From a bacterium endosymbiont of Escarpia laminata (GTDB lineage: Bacteria > Pseudomonadota > Gammaproteobacteria > Chromatiales > Chromatiaceae): 64,000 nucleotides of DNA. The notes beneath the pieces were generated by a model. It searched no databases and was not told the DNA's origin. It saw only the letters and a program-made list of their open reading frames with translations. Position 1 is the first letter of the stretch. Each line of letters begins with the position of its first letter. The position numbers and the translations under genes are program-made. Below are positions 56,734 through 64,000 of the stretch, piece by piece. The stretch is from the NCBI GenBank assembly GCA_003660235.1, contig QGON01000056.1, positions 1 to 64,000 of the forward strand, in the 5' to 3' direction.

Positions 56734-58161
56734 GTGCTACTCCTGATTCTTGCGAACGACGGTACTTGTGAATCTATATTGCATGGGAGTGTTGTATTGG
56801 AGGCGAAGAGACAGGGTAAAATTCACCTCACCCGGTTTTTCGGGCTGACCAGCTTTATCTCGATTTCAGTCACGGCGCTGTTAATCATCATTTTCATCCG
56901 TGGGCTGATAGTGAGTTCCGTCGAGGAGATCTCTGAACAGGGTAATTCGACCTTGACTCGTGCGGCGGTCTCTTTTTTCGCAGATGAATTGAATGCTTTC
57001 ATCGAGCAGGCAGAGCAGAGTGGCGAGGAAGATGCCGCGGCGATTATGGTGTCCACTCACTTGCGGCGGCATGTTCATGATTTGCTACGAGAAACATCGG
57101 TGGTTAGGGTAAAGATCTATGATTGGAGCGGAAGAGTGATCTACTCCACCAAGCCAGAGCAGATCGGCCGAATACAGGACGGTAACCTGGGCTTCGCCGC
57201 CGCGATCAGTGGGAACGAGACGACCAGAATTCTTTATCGCGACACCTTCAACCTGTTTGACGAGGAGACGGAAGACGAAAACCTCGTTCAGACCTATGTG
57301 CCGATTCACGCACCGGACAAGAGCAACATTATTGGCGTGTTCGAGATCTATTCCGATATCAACGAACAGATCAAGGGTGCAGGAACCAGCGTTGCCGGAC
57401 TGATTCTCGGCGTTGTGGTGGTTATGGTGATTCTGTTCGGTATTCTGCTCTTCCATATCAAAAGGGCTGAACGGATCATCGAGGATAAACAGCGTGAAAA
57501 CAGGGAACGACAGCATACACTCGAGGTCCTTTCGTCAAAGATGCTGACTGCACAGGAAGATGAGAAGAAACGTATTGCTAATGAATTGCACGAAGACGTG
57601 GTGCAGATCCTGGTCGCGGTCAAGTTTCACCTTGAAAACCAGCTTCAGCAGCTGGGCAAAGACACCGATTCGTCGAAAAACGAATCTGAGCAAATGGTAA
57701 AAGTGTTACAGGATGCTGCACGAAAGATCCGGGCGGTGGCAGTTGATCTGCGAAACCCGAGTCTTGATGATTTTGGCCTTAGGACCACTGTCGATTCAAT
57801 GGTCAGGGAGTACAGTTCCGTTTCGGATGATCTCAACTTCGTTGCAACAGTGCAGATTCCGGAAGATGAGATCCCCCTGGAGCGCAAAACCATCATCTAT
57901 CGCATTCTCAGTGAGACGTTGACCGCGATCTGCAAGCTCGGATATACGGCAGGTACGATCAAGATTGATCTGAAGCAATCTCCAGCGGGGATGGAACTTG
58001 GTATCGAGACGAATTGGAGAAATGAAATCGGGAACGATGATCTGGGAGCGGTTGATGGGTTTGCTGCAATGCGGGAAAAGACGATTCTCTCAGGGGGGGG
58101 GGGTTCCTCTGTGCGTAACGATTCCGGTTCGGTCACTCGGTTGTCGGTCTGGCCCAACTAA
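56734..58161 (+). CDS. NarX-like sensor histidine kinase with degenerate ATPase domain
   Basis: A 475-residue membrane sensor with segments at about 36-60 and 220-242 around a ~160-residue periplasmic domain. The HisKA_3 region has KKRIANELHEDVVQILVAV, with His286 in place. The ATPase part is unusual: YRILSETLTAICKLGYTAGT replaces the usual N-box (EALTNALKHA), so both the Asn and the His are missing, and no D-box G-x-G is visible. The end, GFAAMREKTILSGGGGSSV, keeps the shape of the family. The kinase may work as a phosphatase or via a partner. A run of 11 G lies in the last codons. GTG 56734 is uncertain; the real start may be later (for example TTG 56797). Confidence 0.78.
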   Translation: MLLLILANDGTCESILHGSVVLEAKRQGKIHLTRFFGLTSFISISVTALLIIIFIRGLIVSSVEEISEQGNSTLTRAAVSFFADELNAFIEQAEQSGEEDAAAIMVSTHLRRHVHDLLRETSVVRVKIYDWSGRVIYSTKPEQIGRIQDGNLGFAAAISGNETTRILYRDTFNLFDEETEDENLVQTYVPIHAPDKSNIIGVFEIYSDINEQIKGAGTSVAGLILGVVVVMVILFGILLFHIKRAERIIEDKQRENRERQHTLEVLSSKMLTAQEDEKKRIANELHEDVVQILVAVKFHLENQLQQLGKDTDSSKNESEQMVKVLQDAARKIRAVAVDLRNPSLDDFGLRTTVDSMVREYSSVSDDLNFVATVQIPEDEIPLERKTIIYRILSETLTAICKLGYTAGTIKIDLKQSPAGMELGIETNWRNEIGNDDLGAVDGFAAMREKTILSGGGGSSVRNDSGSVTRLSVWPN

Positions 58162-58862
58162 ATTGGTGAACTTCTGCGGGGTCACTGACTGCAAGTGCAG
58201 ATCATGGTTCATGCCAGCTAAACTTCAAATCTGATCAGGGATTGCTCTAATATCCTCTATCTTTTTGATAAAAAAACAAACTCTCCAAAAGGAAAGAAAT
58301 AAAAAAGTACAGGGTTCTGCTAATAATGCCGAAAAATATCTTGGTATGTAGTTGCGTGGGTAGGGTGGGTGTTTGAAAAAGGTAGGTCTTATGCTTATTC
58401 GGTTTTACAGGCAAGACAGCAAGATCAGCTTCCGTTGAACGCATCAATAATCTATAACTCAATGTTTTATAAGAATATATTTTATTTCTGGTTGTCTGGA
58501 AATTAGTCTGTAAAAAAAATCGGCACCCTTTTCCCGATTCTTCTACATGCGTTCTGTTCAGAAAGAGCGTGCCTTGGAATATGTTTTTAAAATCATACAC
58601 CTATGAGTGGGTGGCAGTGCGGGCGCAGTCTTGATTCATTGCAGTCCGAGAAAAGCAGAAATTCATTCTGCAAAAAGACTGTAGGGTATTTTGCCTATAT
58701 TACTGTGGGTCGATTCACGGTCGATTCTTTTTTTCACTATGATTGGCATCAATCAGACTGACTAAGTTGAAGTTGATAAAGCCCGTCCATTGACGGGACG
58801 TGGTAAATACTGCCCTTCAGGCTTGTCGATGGGGATGGTAAAGATGTGCACAGAGTGGGACG
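58162..58862. other. Intergenic region before gspD
   Basis: Seven hundred bases with no recognisable protein gene on either strand. A sigma-54-like sequence TGGCAGTGCGGGCGCA lies at 58612-58627 (GG and GC 10 bases apart). Further down, 58775-58845 has stems CCCGTC / GACGGG and a GGGACG stretch. Both may take part in control of gspD; neither is proved. Confidence 0.45.
58612..58627 (+). promoter_or_regulatory. Weak sigma-54-type promoter candidate
   Basis: TGGCAG, five bases, then GCGCA against the consensus TGGCAC-N5-TTGCA. The GG/GC dinucleotides are at the correct 10-base spacing. It lies about 250 bases upstream of gspD. The -12 element is poor. Confidence 0.25.
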
Positions 58863-58886
58863 GTGACTCAAGCCGAAAGAATCATA

Positions 58887-61133
58887 ATGATATCCAGCAA
58901 AATTAGAAAATTGGGATGGATCGTAACGCTGACTTTTATAGTGGCGTGCGCCCCGGTGACCGAGAAACCGGCCAGACAGTTTGAGCCACGGCTAGTGGAA
59001 TCAACGCCGATGCCTGTGGTGCCGGAAGATCAGACCCCTAACCTGCAATACCCGGCAGGCGAACAGGAACCGGTCTATGCAACAGTCATGGGCGATGATC
59101 GGGAGTCTCTTGAGAACAAGGCACCGTTCATGAAGCTCGGCAGTGGGAAATTTATCAACGCACCTGCCAGGAAGGAACAGGTTGTGAAGCCGTCGGGCGA
59201 AATAACCCTGAATTTTGAGAGCGTGGATATCCGCGAAGTCATCAAAATCATTTTTGAGGAGATACTGCAGGAAAACTATCTGATCGACCAGAAGGTCCAG
59301 GGGGTGGTAACGATGCACACAGAGACCCCTGTGGCGGTCGATAGTGTGCTCGCTATCCTGGAGTCGGTCCTGCATAGCAACGGCGCCGGTCTTGTCCTGA
59401 GCCATGGGATTTACAAGATTGTTGCGCTCTCTGATATCAAAAAACAGTCGGTGGTTCCGTCGGTTGGAAAACGGGGAAAAAGCATCTCAGCGGGTTTTGG
59501 CACACAGATCGTTCCCCTCCAGTATGTTGCGGCAAAAGAGATCCGCAAGATACTGGAACCAATGATCCCGGAGGGGCTGTCGTTGAGTATCGATGAGGCC
59601 AGAAACCTGCTGTTTATTTCGGGAATCCGGTCGCAGATCAATCAGGCACTCGAGACGATCAAGCTGTTCGATGTCGATTGGCTGAAAGGGATGTCCTTCG
59701 GCCTGTTTCCTCTGGAGTATGCGGATTCTGCCACGATCGTGGATGAGTTAAACAAAATCATCGGTTCTGCTGGTGACAGCCCCTTATCAGGCATTGTGCG
59801 TTTGGTGCCGATCGAGAGACTTAACTCCGTCATGGTGATTACACACCAGCCGAGATATCTTGAAGAGGCAAGACGTCTGGTGGAGCAGTTTGACAGGGGA
59901 ACAGTGACTTCTCCCGGACAACGTCTCTATGTCTATCACCTGAAGCACGGCAAAGCAGAAGAAATCGCCGGTCTGTTGCAGGAGATCTTTGGTGGTGCTG
60001 GAAGCTCTGGGTCGGACTCCGGTGCAGGCAAGGGTGTTCCGCCCCCGCAGGAGCGGTCCAACGTGCGTTCCGCGTCTCAGTCTGCGGTCCCTCCCAAAGG
60101 TGGGGCCAAAGAGAGTCTCTCCACTGGGTCTGCGAGTATGACAGCCGGCAAAGAGGGGGGGGGTGGCGGCCAGGGTTCAATCAATATCATTCCTGATCAG
60201 AACCGCAATGCGATTCTTATACTCGCCTCGGCTCGGGATTACAGGGCAGTGGAGGCTACTATTCGCAAGCTTGACGTGCAGCCTATGCAGGTGTTGATCG
60301 AGGCTACGATTGCTGAAGTGGCTTTGACCGATAATCTGAGTTACGGCGTGCGCTGGTTTCTCCAGGGAAACCTTGGAGATCACACGATTCAGACAGGTCT
60401 GAACCTGCCGCTTCCCGGCACAGTATCGGGTCCCGGACTTGCGCTGGGTATCCTCAACAGTGCGGATGAATTAAGATTTTTTTTCGATCTGCTCAATGCC
60501 CAGTCTTCCGTTGAGTTTCTGTCCGCGCCCCAGATCATGGTAGTGGACAATAAAACAGCCAATTTCCGCGTGGGTGATCAGATTCCCATAACTACCCGCT
60601 CTTCACAGAGCACCACCAATCCTGATGCGCCGATCGTTACAGAGGTGCAGTTTCGTGATACAGGAACGCTGCTGTCGGTTACGCCCAGGGTTAATGTTGG
60701 CGGCATGGTGACACTTGAAATCAACCAGGAGGTCAGTGTGCCGGGAACTTCGCCTGCGGTGGGTGGCGGTGGGAATGTTCCCATCTCCCAGCGCACTATT
60801 GATAGTACTGTCGTGGTGCATAGCGGACAGACCGTGGTGCTTGGTGGCATGATCACCCAGTCCACCACCCATTCGCAAGATGGAATCCCCGTTCTCATGG
60901 ACTTGCCAGGTATCGGCAAATTCTTTAGTAGTACGACGGAAGACGTCACTCGAACCGAACTCATTATTACCATCACGCCGCATGTCATCACTAATCCGAT
61001 GCAGGCAAAGGCAGTGACCGACAGGCTTCGAAGACGGCTCAAGGATGCGAGTGTGCTGGAGATGTCTATACAAGAGATCTCCGCGAGACCTGCCTTACCC
61101 AGCGAAACCCCGACCGTGGAATCGGTGCAGTGA
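58887..61133 (+). CDS. gspD: Type II secretion secretin GspD
   Basis: Forms the outer-membrane pore of a type II secretion system. ATG 58887 gives 748 residues with a lipoprotein-like signal (RKLGWIVTLTFIVAC, Cys at the end). N-domains begin EITLNFESVDIREVIKIIF, followed by KH-like repeats (PLQYVAAKEIRKILEPMIPE, PLEYADSATIVDELNKII, HLKHGKAEEIAGLLQEIF). A Gly/Ser linker contains a run of nine G bases. The secretin core has LSYGVRWFLQGN, SAPQIMVVDNKTANFRVGDQ then IPITTR, and GGMITQSTTHSQDGIPVLMD. The C-terminus lacks a typical S-domain. GTG 58863 is an alternative start. gspE follows. Confidence 0.9.
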   Translation: MISSKIRKLGWIVTLTFIVACAPVTEKPARQFEPRLVESTPMPVVPEDQTPNLQYPAGEQEPVYATVMGDDRESLENKAPFMKLGSGKFINAPARKEQVVKPSGEITLNFESVDIREVIKIIFEEILQENYLIDQKVQGVVTMHTETPVAVDSVLAILESVLHSNGAGLVLSHGIYKIVALSDIKKQSVVPSVGKRGKSISAGFGTQIVPLQYVAAKEIRKILEPMIPEGLSLSIDEARNLLFISGIRSQINQALETIKLFDVDWLKGMSFGLFPLEYADSATIVDELNKIIGSAGDSPLSGIVRLVPIERLNSVMVITHQPRYLEEARRLVEQFDRGTVTSPGQRLYVYHLKHGKAEEIAGLLQEIFGGAGSSGSDSGAGKGVPPPQERSNVRSASQSAVPPKGGAKESLSTGSASMTAGKEGGGGGQGSINIIPDQNRNAILILASARDYRAVEATIRKLDVQPMQVLIEATIAEVALTDNLSYGVRWFLQGNLGDHTIQTGLNLPLPGTVSGPGLALGILNSADELRFFFDLLNAQSSVEFLSAPQIMVVDNKTANFRVGDQIPITTRSSQSTTNPDAPIVTEVQFRDTGTLLSVTPRVNVGGMVTLEINQEVSVPGTSPAVGGGGNVPISQRTIDSTVVVHSGQTVVLGGMITQSTTHSQDGIPVLMDLPGIGKFFSSTTEDVTRTELIITITPHVITNPMQAKAVTDRLRRRLKDASVLEMSIQEISARPALPSETPTVESVQ

Positions 61134-61195
61134 GAATTGGAGCGATGTGACGTGGGTGTTGAAAAGAATCGATGCCGCAGAGGCAGGAACCATTA

Positions 61196-62956
61196 ATGAT
61201 TGTTTCGGTACCAGACAAGCGCCTTGAGGCAGCAGTCAGTGAAGTTGCTGTGGATGAGGCTGTTCCAGTCAATGGCGGCCTTGGCGCCTATCTGGTCCGA
61301 ACAGGACGCCTAAGGCAGGACGAGGCGGACAATGCCTTCAAAATCTTTCTGGATCAGGATGGCGAAGCCTCGTTCGGATTGTTGTTGGTGCGTATGGGAA
61401 TGCTCTCTGACAAGGACCTTGCGGAGGCGCAAGCGGCATGTCTTGATATTCCCCTCATAGATGGAAGAGCATTCCCGGATACCATGCCCTGCGAAGGTAA
61501 GGTGTCCAGGGAATTTCTGAAAAAGAACCTCAGTGTGATCGTCGAGGAGAACGACGATAACCTCATCGTGGCAATGGCAGACCCCGACAATCACTATTTG
61601 CTCGATGCATTGAAAATGATTACGGGCAAGAAGGTAGAACCCAGGGTGGGTATTGCCTCAGAGATCGAGGCGGCTTTTCGTCAAAAATATAGCGGGACAG
61701 GGGAAGCCGAAGCAGCCGGTTCTGACTTCAATGTGACGGGGGCCGGGATCTCCGGTGATGACGTGGAACACCTGAAGGAACTGGCGAGCGAAGCGCCGGT
61801 CATCAAGTTGGTCAATCAGTTGATTCAGCAAGCGGTCAGTCAGAATGCTTCGGATATTCATATCGAGCCGTTTGAAAGGATGCTGATGATTAGATACCGC
61901 GTGGATGGTGTTCTGCGGGAGGTGGAACGTGCCCCTGTTGAGATCGCTGCCGCTGTGGTATCCAGAATCAAGATTTTGTCCAATCTGAACATTGCAGAGC
62001 GTCGTTTGCCGCAGGATGGAAGATTTCAGCTTACCGTGCGGGGTTCACGGCTCGATCTGCGCGTATCCACTGCACCTACGATAAACGGCGAGAGTGTGGT
62101 GCTCCGTCTGCTGCCAAGCAACAGAACAGCAGATGACTTCGACGGCCTTGGGTTTACACAAAAACAGAAGGAAGACCTTCTGTCCGTACTCTCCTATCCT
62201 CACGGTATCGTATTGGTGACAGGGCCTACCGGCAGCGGTAAAACGACCACTCTCTACGCTGCATTAAACTATCTCAATACCCCAGAGAAGAAGATTCTCA
62301 CTGTAGAGGATCCAGTAGAATATAACATTGAAGGTATAAACCAAATCCAGGTTAAACCACAGATCGGCCTGACATTTGCCAACGCCCTGCGTACTATCGT
62401 GCGGCAGGATCCGGATGTGATAATGATCGGTGAGATGCGGGATCAGGAGACCGCATCCATAGCCGTGCAGTCTGCGCTTACGGGCCACCTGGTGCTATCT
62501 ACGCTGCATACTAATGACGCAGCGGGAAGTATCACCCGGCTTCTCGATATGGGGGTGGATGATTTCCTGCTCAAATCGACGGTAAATGCTGTCGTCGCGC
62601 AACGGTTGGTTCGCACACTCTGTAATGACTGCAAGAAACCTTATGTGGTCTCCGACAAAGTGGAAGAGCGGTTACATCTTCGGGAAATCGTTGGAGATGC
62701 TGAAATAACGCTCTATTCGGCGGAGGGTTGTGATAAGTGTGATGGAACAGGTTTTACAGGTCGCTCGGCAATCGTCGAACTCATCATACTTGATGATGGG
62801 CTAAGGGATTTGATCATTAGCCATGCCGATTCGGTCGCAATTGCGCGTTACGCCAGGGAGAACGGATCGGACACGATGTACGAAGATGGGCTCAGAAAAG
62901 CTGCTGCCGGGGTGACCACTATTGAGGAGGTGTTGCGTGTAACGCGACTCGACTGA
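61196..62956 (+). CDS. gspE: Type II secretion ATPase GspE
   Basis: Cytoplasmic ATPase that powers pseudopilus assembly. ATG 61196, seven bases after GCAGGA, gives 586 residues; ATG 61172 adds eight residues and cannot be excluded. The N-terminal domain has YLVRTGRLRQDEADNAF. The ATPase core shows Walker A VTGPTGSGKTTTLYAALN, the Asp box VEDPVEYN, Walker B DPDVIMIGEMRD, the His box HLVLSTLHTNDAAGSITRLL and a tetra-Cys zinc site (CNDCKKP and CDKCDGTGF). gspF begins 2 bases after the stop. Confidence 0.95.
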   Translation: MIVSVPDKRLEAAVSEVAVDEAVPVNGGLGAYLVRTGRLRQDEADNAFKIFLDQDGEASFGLLLVRMGMLSDKDLAEAQAACLDIPLIDGRAFPDTMPCEGKVSREFLKKNLSVIVEENDDNLIVAMADPDNHYLLDALKMITGKKVEPRVGIASEIEAAFRQKYSGTGEAEAAGSDFNVTGAGISGDDVEHLKELASEAPVIKLVNQLIQQAVSQNASDIHIEPFERMLMIRYRVDGVLREVERAPVEIAAAVVSRIKILSNLNIAERRLPQDGRFQLTVRGSRLDLRVSTAPTINGESVVLRLLPSNRTADDFDGLGFTQKQKEDLLSVLSYPHGIVLVTGPTGSGKTTTLYAALNYLNTPEKKILTVEDPVEYNIEGINQIQVKPQIGLTFANALRTIVRQDPDVIMIGEMRDQETASIAVQSALTGHLVLSTLHTNDAAGSITRLLDMGVDDFLLKSTVNAVVAQRLVRTLCNDCKKPYVVSDKVEERLHLREIVGDAEITLYSAEGCDKCDGTGFTGRSAIVELIILDDGLRDLIISHADSVAIARYARENGSDTMYEDGLRKAAAGVTTIEEVLRVTRLD

Positions 62957-62957
62957 T

Positions 62958-64000
62958 ATGGCAGCCTACTTCTTCAGAGCCGCATCCCTGGATGGAGATA
63001 TTACGGAAGGGATTGTCGATGGCAGCAGTCGCGAGAGCGTCGTTGAACTCATCCAATCCCAAGGCAAGATTCCGATCAGGGTAGAACTGAAAACGGAAAC
63101 CCCAGCGAAAAAACTCAGTAAGTCATCGAATTCCTTCTTCAAGCGCAGAAAAAAAGATCAGATACTGACTTTTACACGTGAACTCTCGACACTTCTAAAG
63201 GCAGGACTTTCTTTGGATAAGTCTCTTTCACTGCTGATAGAGGTAAACAGTGCCGACCCGTATTCACAAGTGCTCGCGAATCTCCAGGACAAGATTAAAG
63301 GCGGGGCCTCTTTTGCTGATGCCCTGGAATCAGAGGGGAGTGAGTTTCCAAGTATCTATGTCAGCCTGGTAAGGGCGGGTGAACTTGGCGGTGCACTTGA
63401 GACCGTACTGGAGCGCCTTGCCGACCACCTCGAACGTAGCAGTGAACTGCGTGAATCGCTGAAATCCGCCATGATCTATCCAATGATTTTGGTGGTGGTG
63501 GCGATCTCATCGATTATTTTACTCCTGACCTATGTGATTCCCCAGTTCAAAGAACTTTTCGAAGGTATGGGGAGTTCTCTTCCAATGTCGACGGCTATCG
63601 TTTTGCAGGCAGGAGACTTTGTTAAACACCAGGGATGGATCGTTCTGCTGGTCATTCTTTTGGTTGTGATGCTTATCCGGTACCAATTACGCACGCCGGA
63701 GGGAAAATTACGTTGGCACAGGCGGGTGTTGTCGATGCCGCTGGTTGGTGATCTTGTTACACGGATGGAAGTGGCTGTGTTCAGCCGTACGCTGGGAACG
63801 TTACTGCAGAACGGAATTCCTATGATAAAGGCAATCTCCATCGTGCGCGAGACGGTACAAAACCGGGTCATAACGAAAAGTATGGATGATGTTATCAAGG
63901 CGTTGAAAGAGGGGGGTGATCTCTCCTCGCCATTGGCTGCATCGGGATATTTCCCCGATTTTGCCGTACAGATGATCCGAGTCGGTGAAGAGTCTGGCGA
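62958..64000 (+). CDS. gspF: Type II secretion inner-membrane protein GspF (cut by window edge)
   Basis: ATG 62958 opens a frame without a stop to the end of the window (347 codons). It begins AAYFFRAASLDGDITEGIVD and has two T2SSF domains: KDQILTFTRELSTLLKAGLS then LDKSLS, and MEVAVFSRTLGTLLQNGIPM. Membrane segments are MIYPMILVVVAISSIILLL and IVLLVILLVVMLI. GspF forms part of the platform that interacts with GspE. The rest of the operon presumably follows. Confidence 0.95.
   Translation, partial: MAAYFFRAASLDGDITEGIVDGSSRESVVELIQSQGKIPIRVELKTETPAKKLSKSSNSFFKRRKKDQILTFTRELSTLLKAGLSLDKSLSLLIEVNSADPYSQVLANLQDKIKGGASFADALESEGSEFPSIYVSLVRAGELGGALETVLERLADHLERSSELRESLKSAMIYPMILVVVAISSIILLLTYVIPQFKELFEGMGSSLPMSTAIVLQAGDFVKHQGWIVLLVILLVVMLIRYQLRTPEGKLRWHRRVLSMPLVGDLVTRMEVAVFSRTLGTLLQNGIPMIKAISIVRETVQNRVITKSMDDVIKALKEGGDLSSPLAASGYFPDFAVQMIRVGEESG

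Noticed and set aside
58247..58600. A 117-residue minus-strand frame before gspD
   Set aside because: Low-complexity, no ribosome site or motif, in a region that looks non-coding.

Overview
This window reads as a chromosomal accessory region of a Gram-negative bacterium, most likely a gammaproteobacterium. It carries an outer-membrane polysaccharide exporter, KpsC/KpsS-type lipid-anchor enzymes, a type II secretion operon and REP/RAYT elements. A sulfur-oxidising or symbiont-like lineage is only a guess. No rRNA, tRNA or CRISPR array was seen.

Layout. 1-0.64 kb: tail of an IS66-like transposase. 0.74-5.5 kb: a solitary giant 2-hydroxyacyl-CoA dehydratase activase/dehydratase fusion. 5.5-6.2 kb: a VapBC module. 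6.4-10.5 kb: dTDP-rhamnose genes rfbB, rfbA (frameshifted), rfbC and rfbD, interrupted by a GxxExxY element and preceded by a remnant of a kpsE-like gene. 10.7-15.3 kb: ABC-type capsule export (lipoprotein, KpsD, KpsM, KpsT, KpsE). 15.3-33.3 kb: glycan assembly, with a GT4 enzyme, ManC, a sulfotransferase-like coiled-coil protein, a GT2 enzyme, an FkbM methyltransferase carrying a 126-bp tandem-repeat coiled coil, a TPR/methyltransferase protein, WecB and a 1865-residue polypeptide with four glycosyltransferase modules. 33.3-39.9 kb: a graveyard of IS fragments, a glmS remnant, an exostosin-like enzyme, two PIN toxin modules, a RAYT transposase, a broken alpha/beta hydrolase and a duplicated gmd start. 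39.9-45 kb: GDP-fucose genes gmd, fcl and gmm, a sulfotransferase and a phosphomannomutase. 45-51 kb: three more PIN toxin modules, a GT-B enzyme, a GT29 (sialyltransferase)-like protein and a radical SAM/SPASM protein. 51.2-55.3 kb, minus strand: cysC-kpsC-kpsS. 55.6-58.2 kb: a divergent NarL-type regulator and a degenerate histidine kinase. 58.9-64 kb: gspD-gspE-gspF of a type II secretion system.

How it fits together. The region encodes a group-2-like capsule. Activated sugars come from RfbABCD (dTDP-rhamnose), ManC/ManB/Gmd/Fcl (GDP-mannose and GDP-fucose) and WecB (UDP-ManNAc). KpsC/KpsS are expected to build the Kdo lipid anchor, and KpsDMTE exports the chain. CysC supplies PAPS and at least one sulfotransferase is present, so the glycan is probably sulfated. 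Two unrelated enzymatic N-domains are fused to long coiled coils built from DNA-level tandem repeats. By analogy with the WbdD ruler of E. coli O9a, these are candidates for chain-terminating or length-setting factors whose length could change by repeat copy number. This is the most novel hypothesis from the window.

Genome dynamics. Six PIN-domain toxin-antitoxin modules, several inverted-repeat elements (with and without an internal GxxExxY gene), partial gene duplications and abrupt composition changes show that the island is mosaic and actively rearranged.
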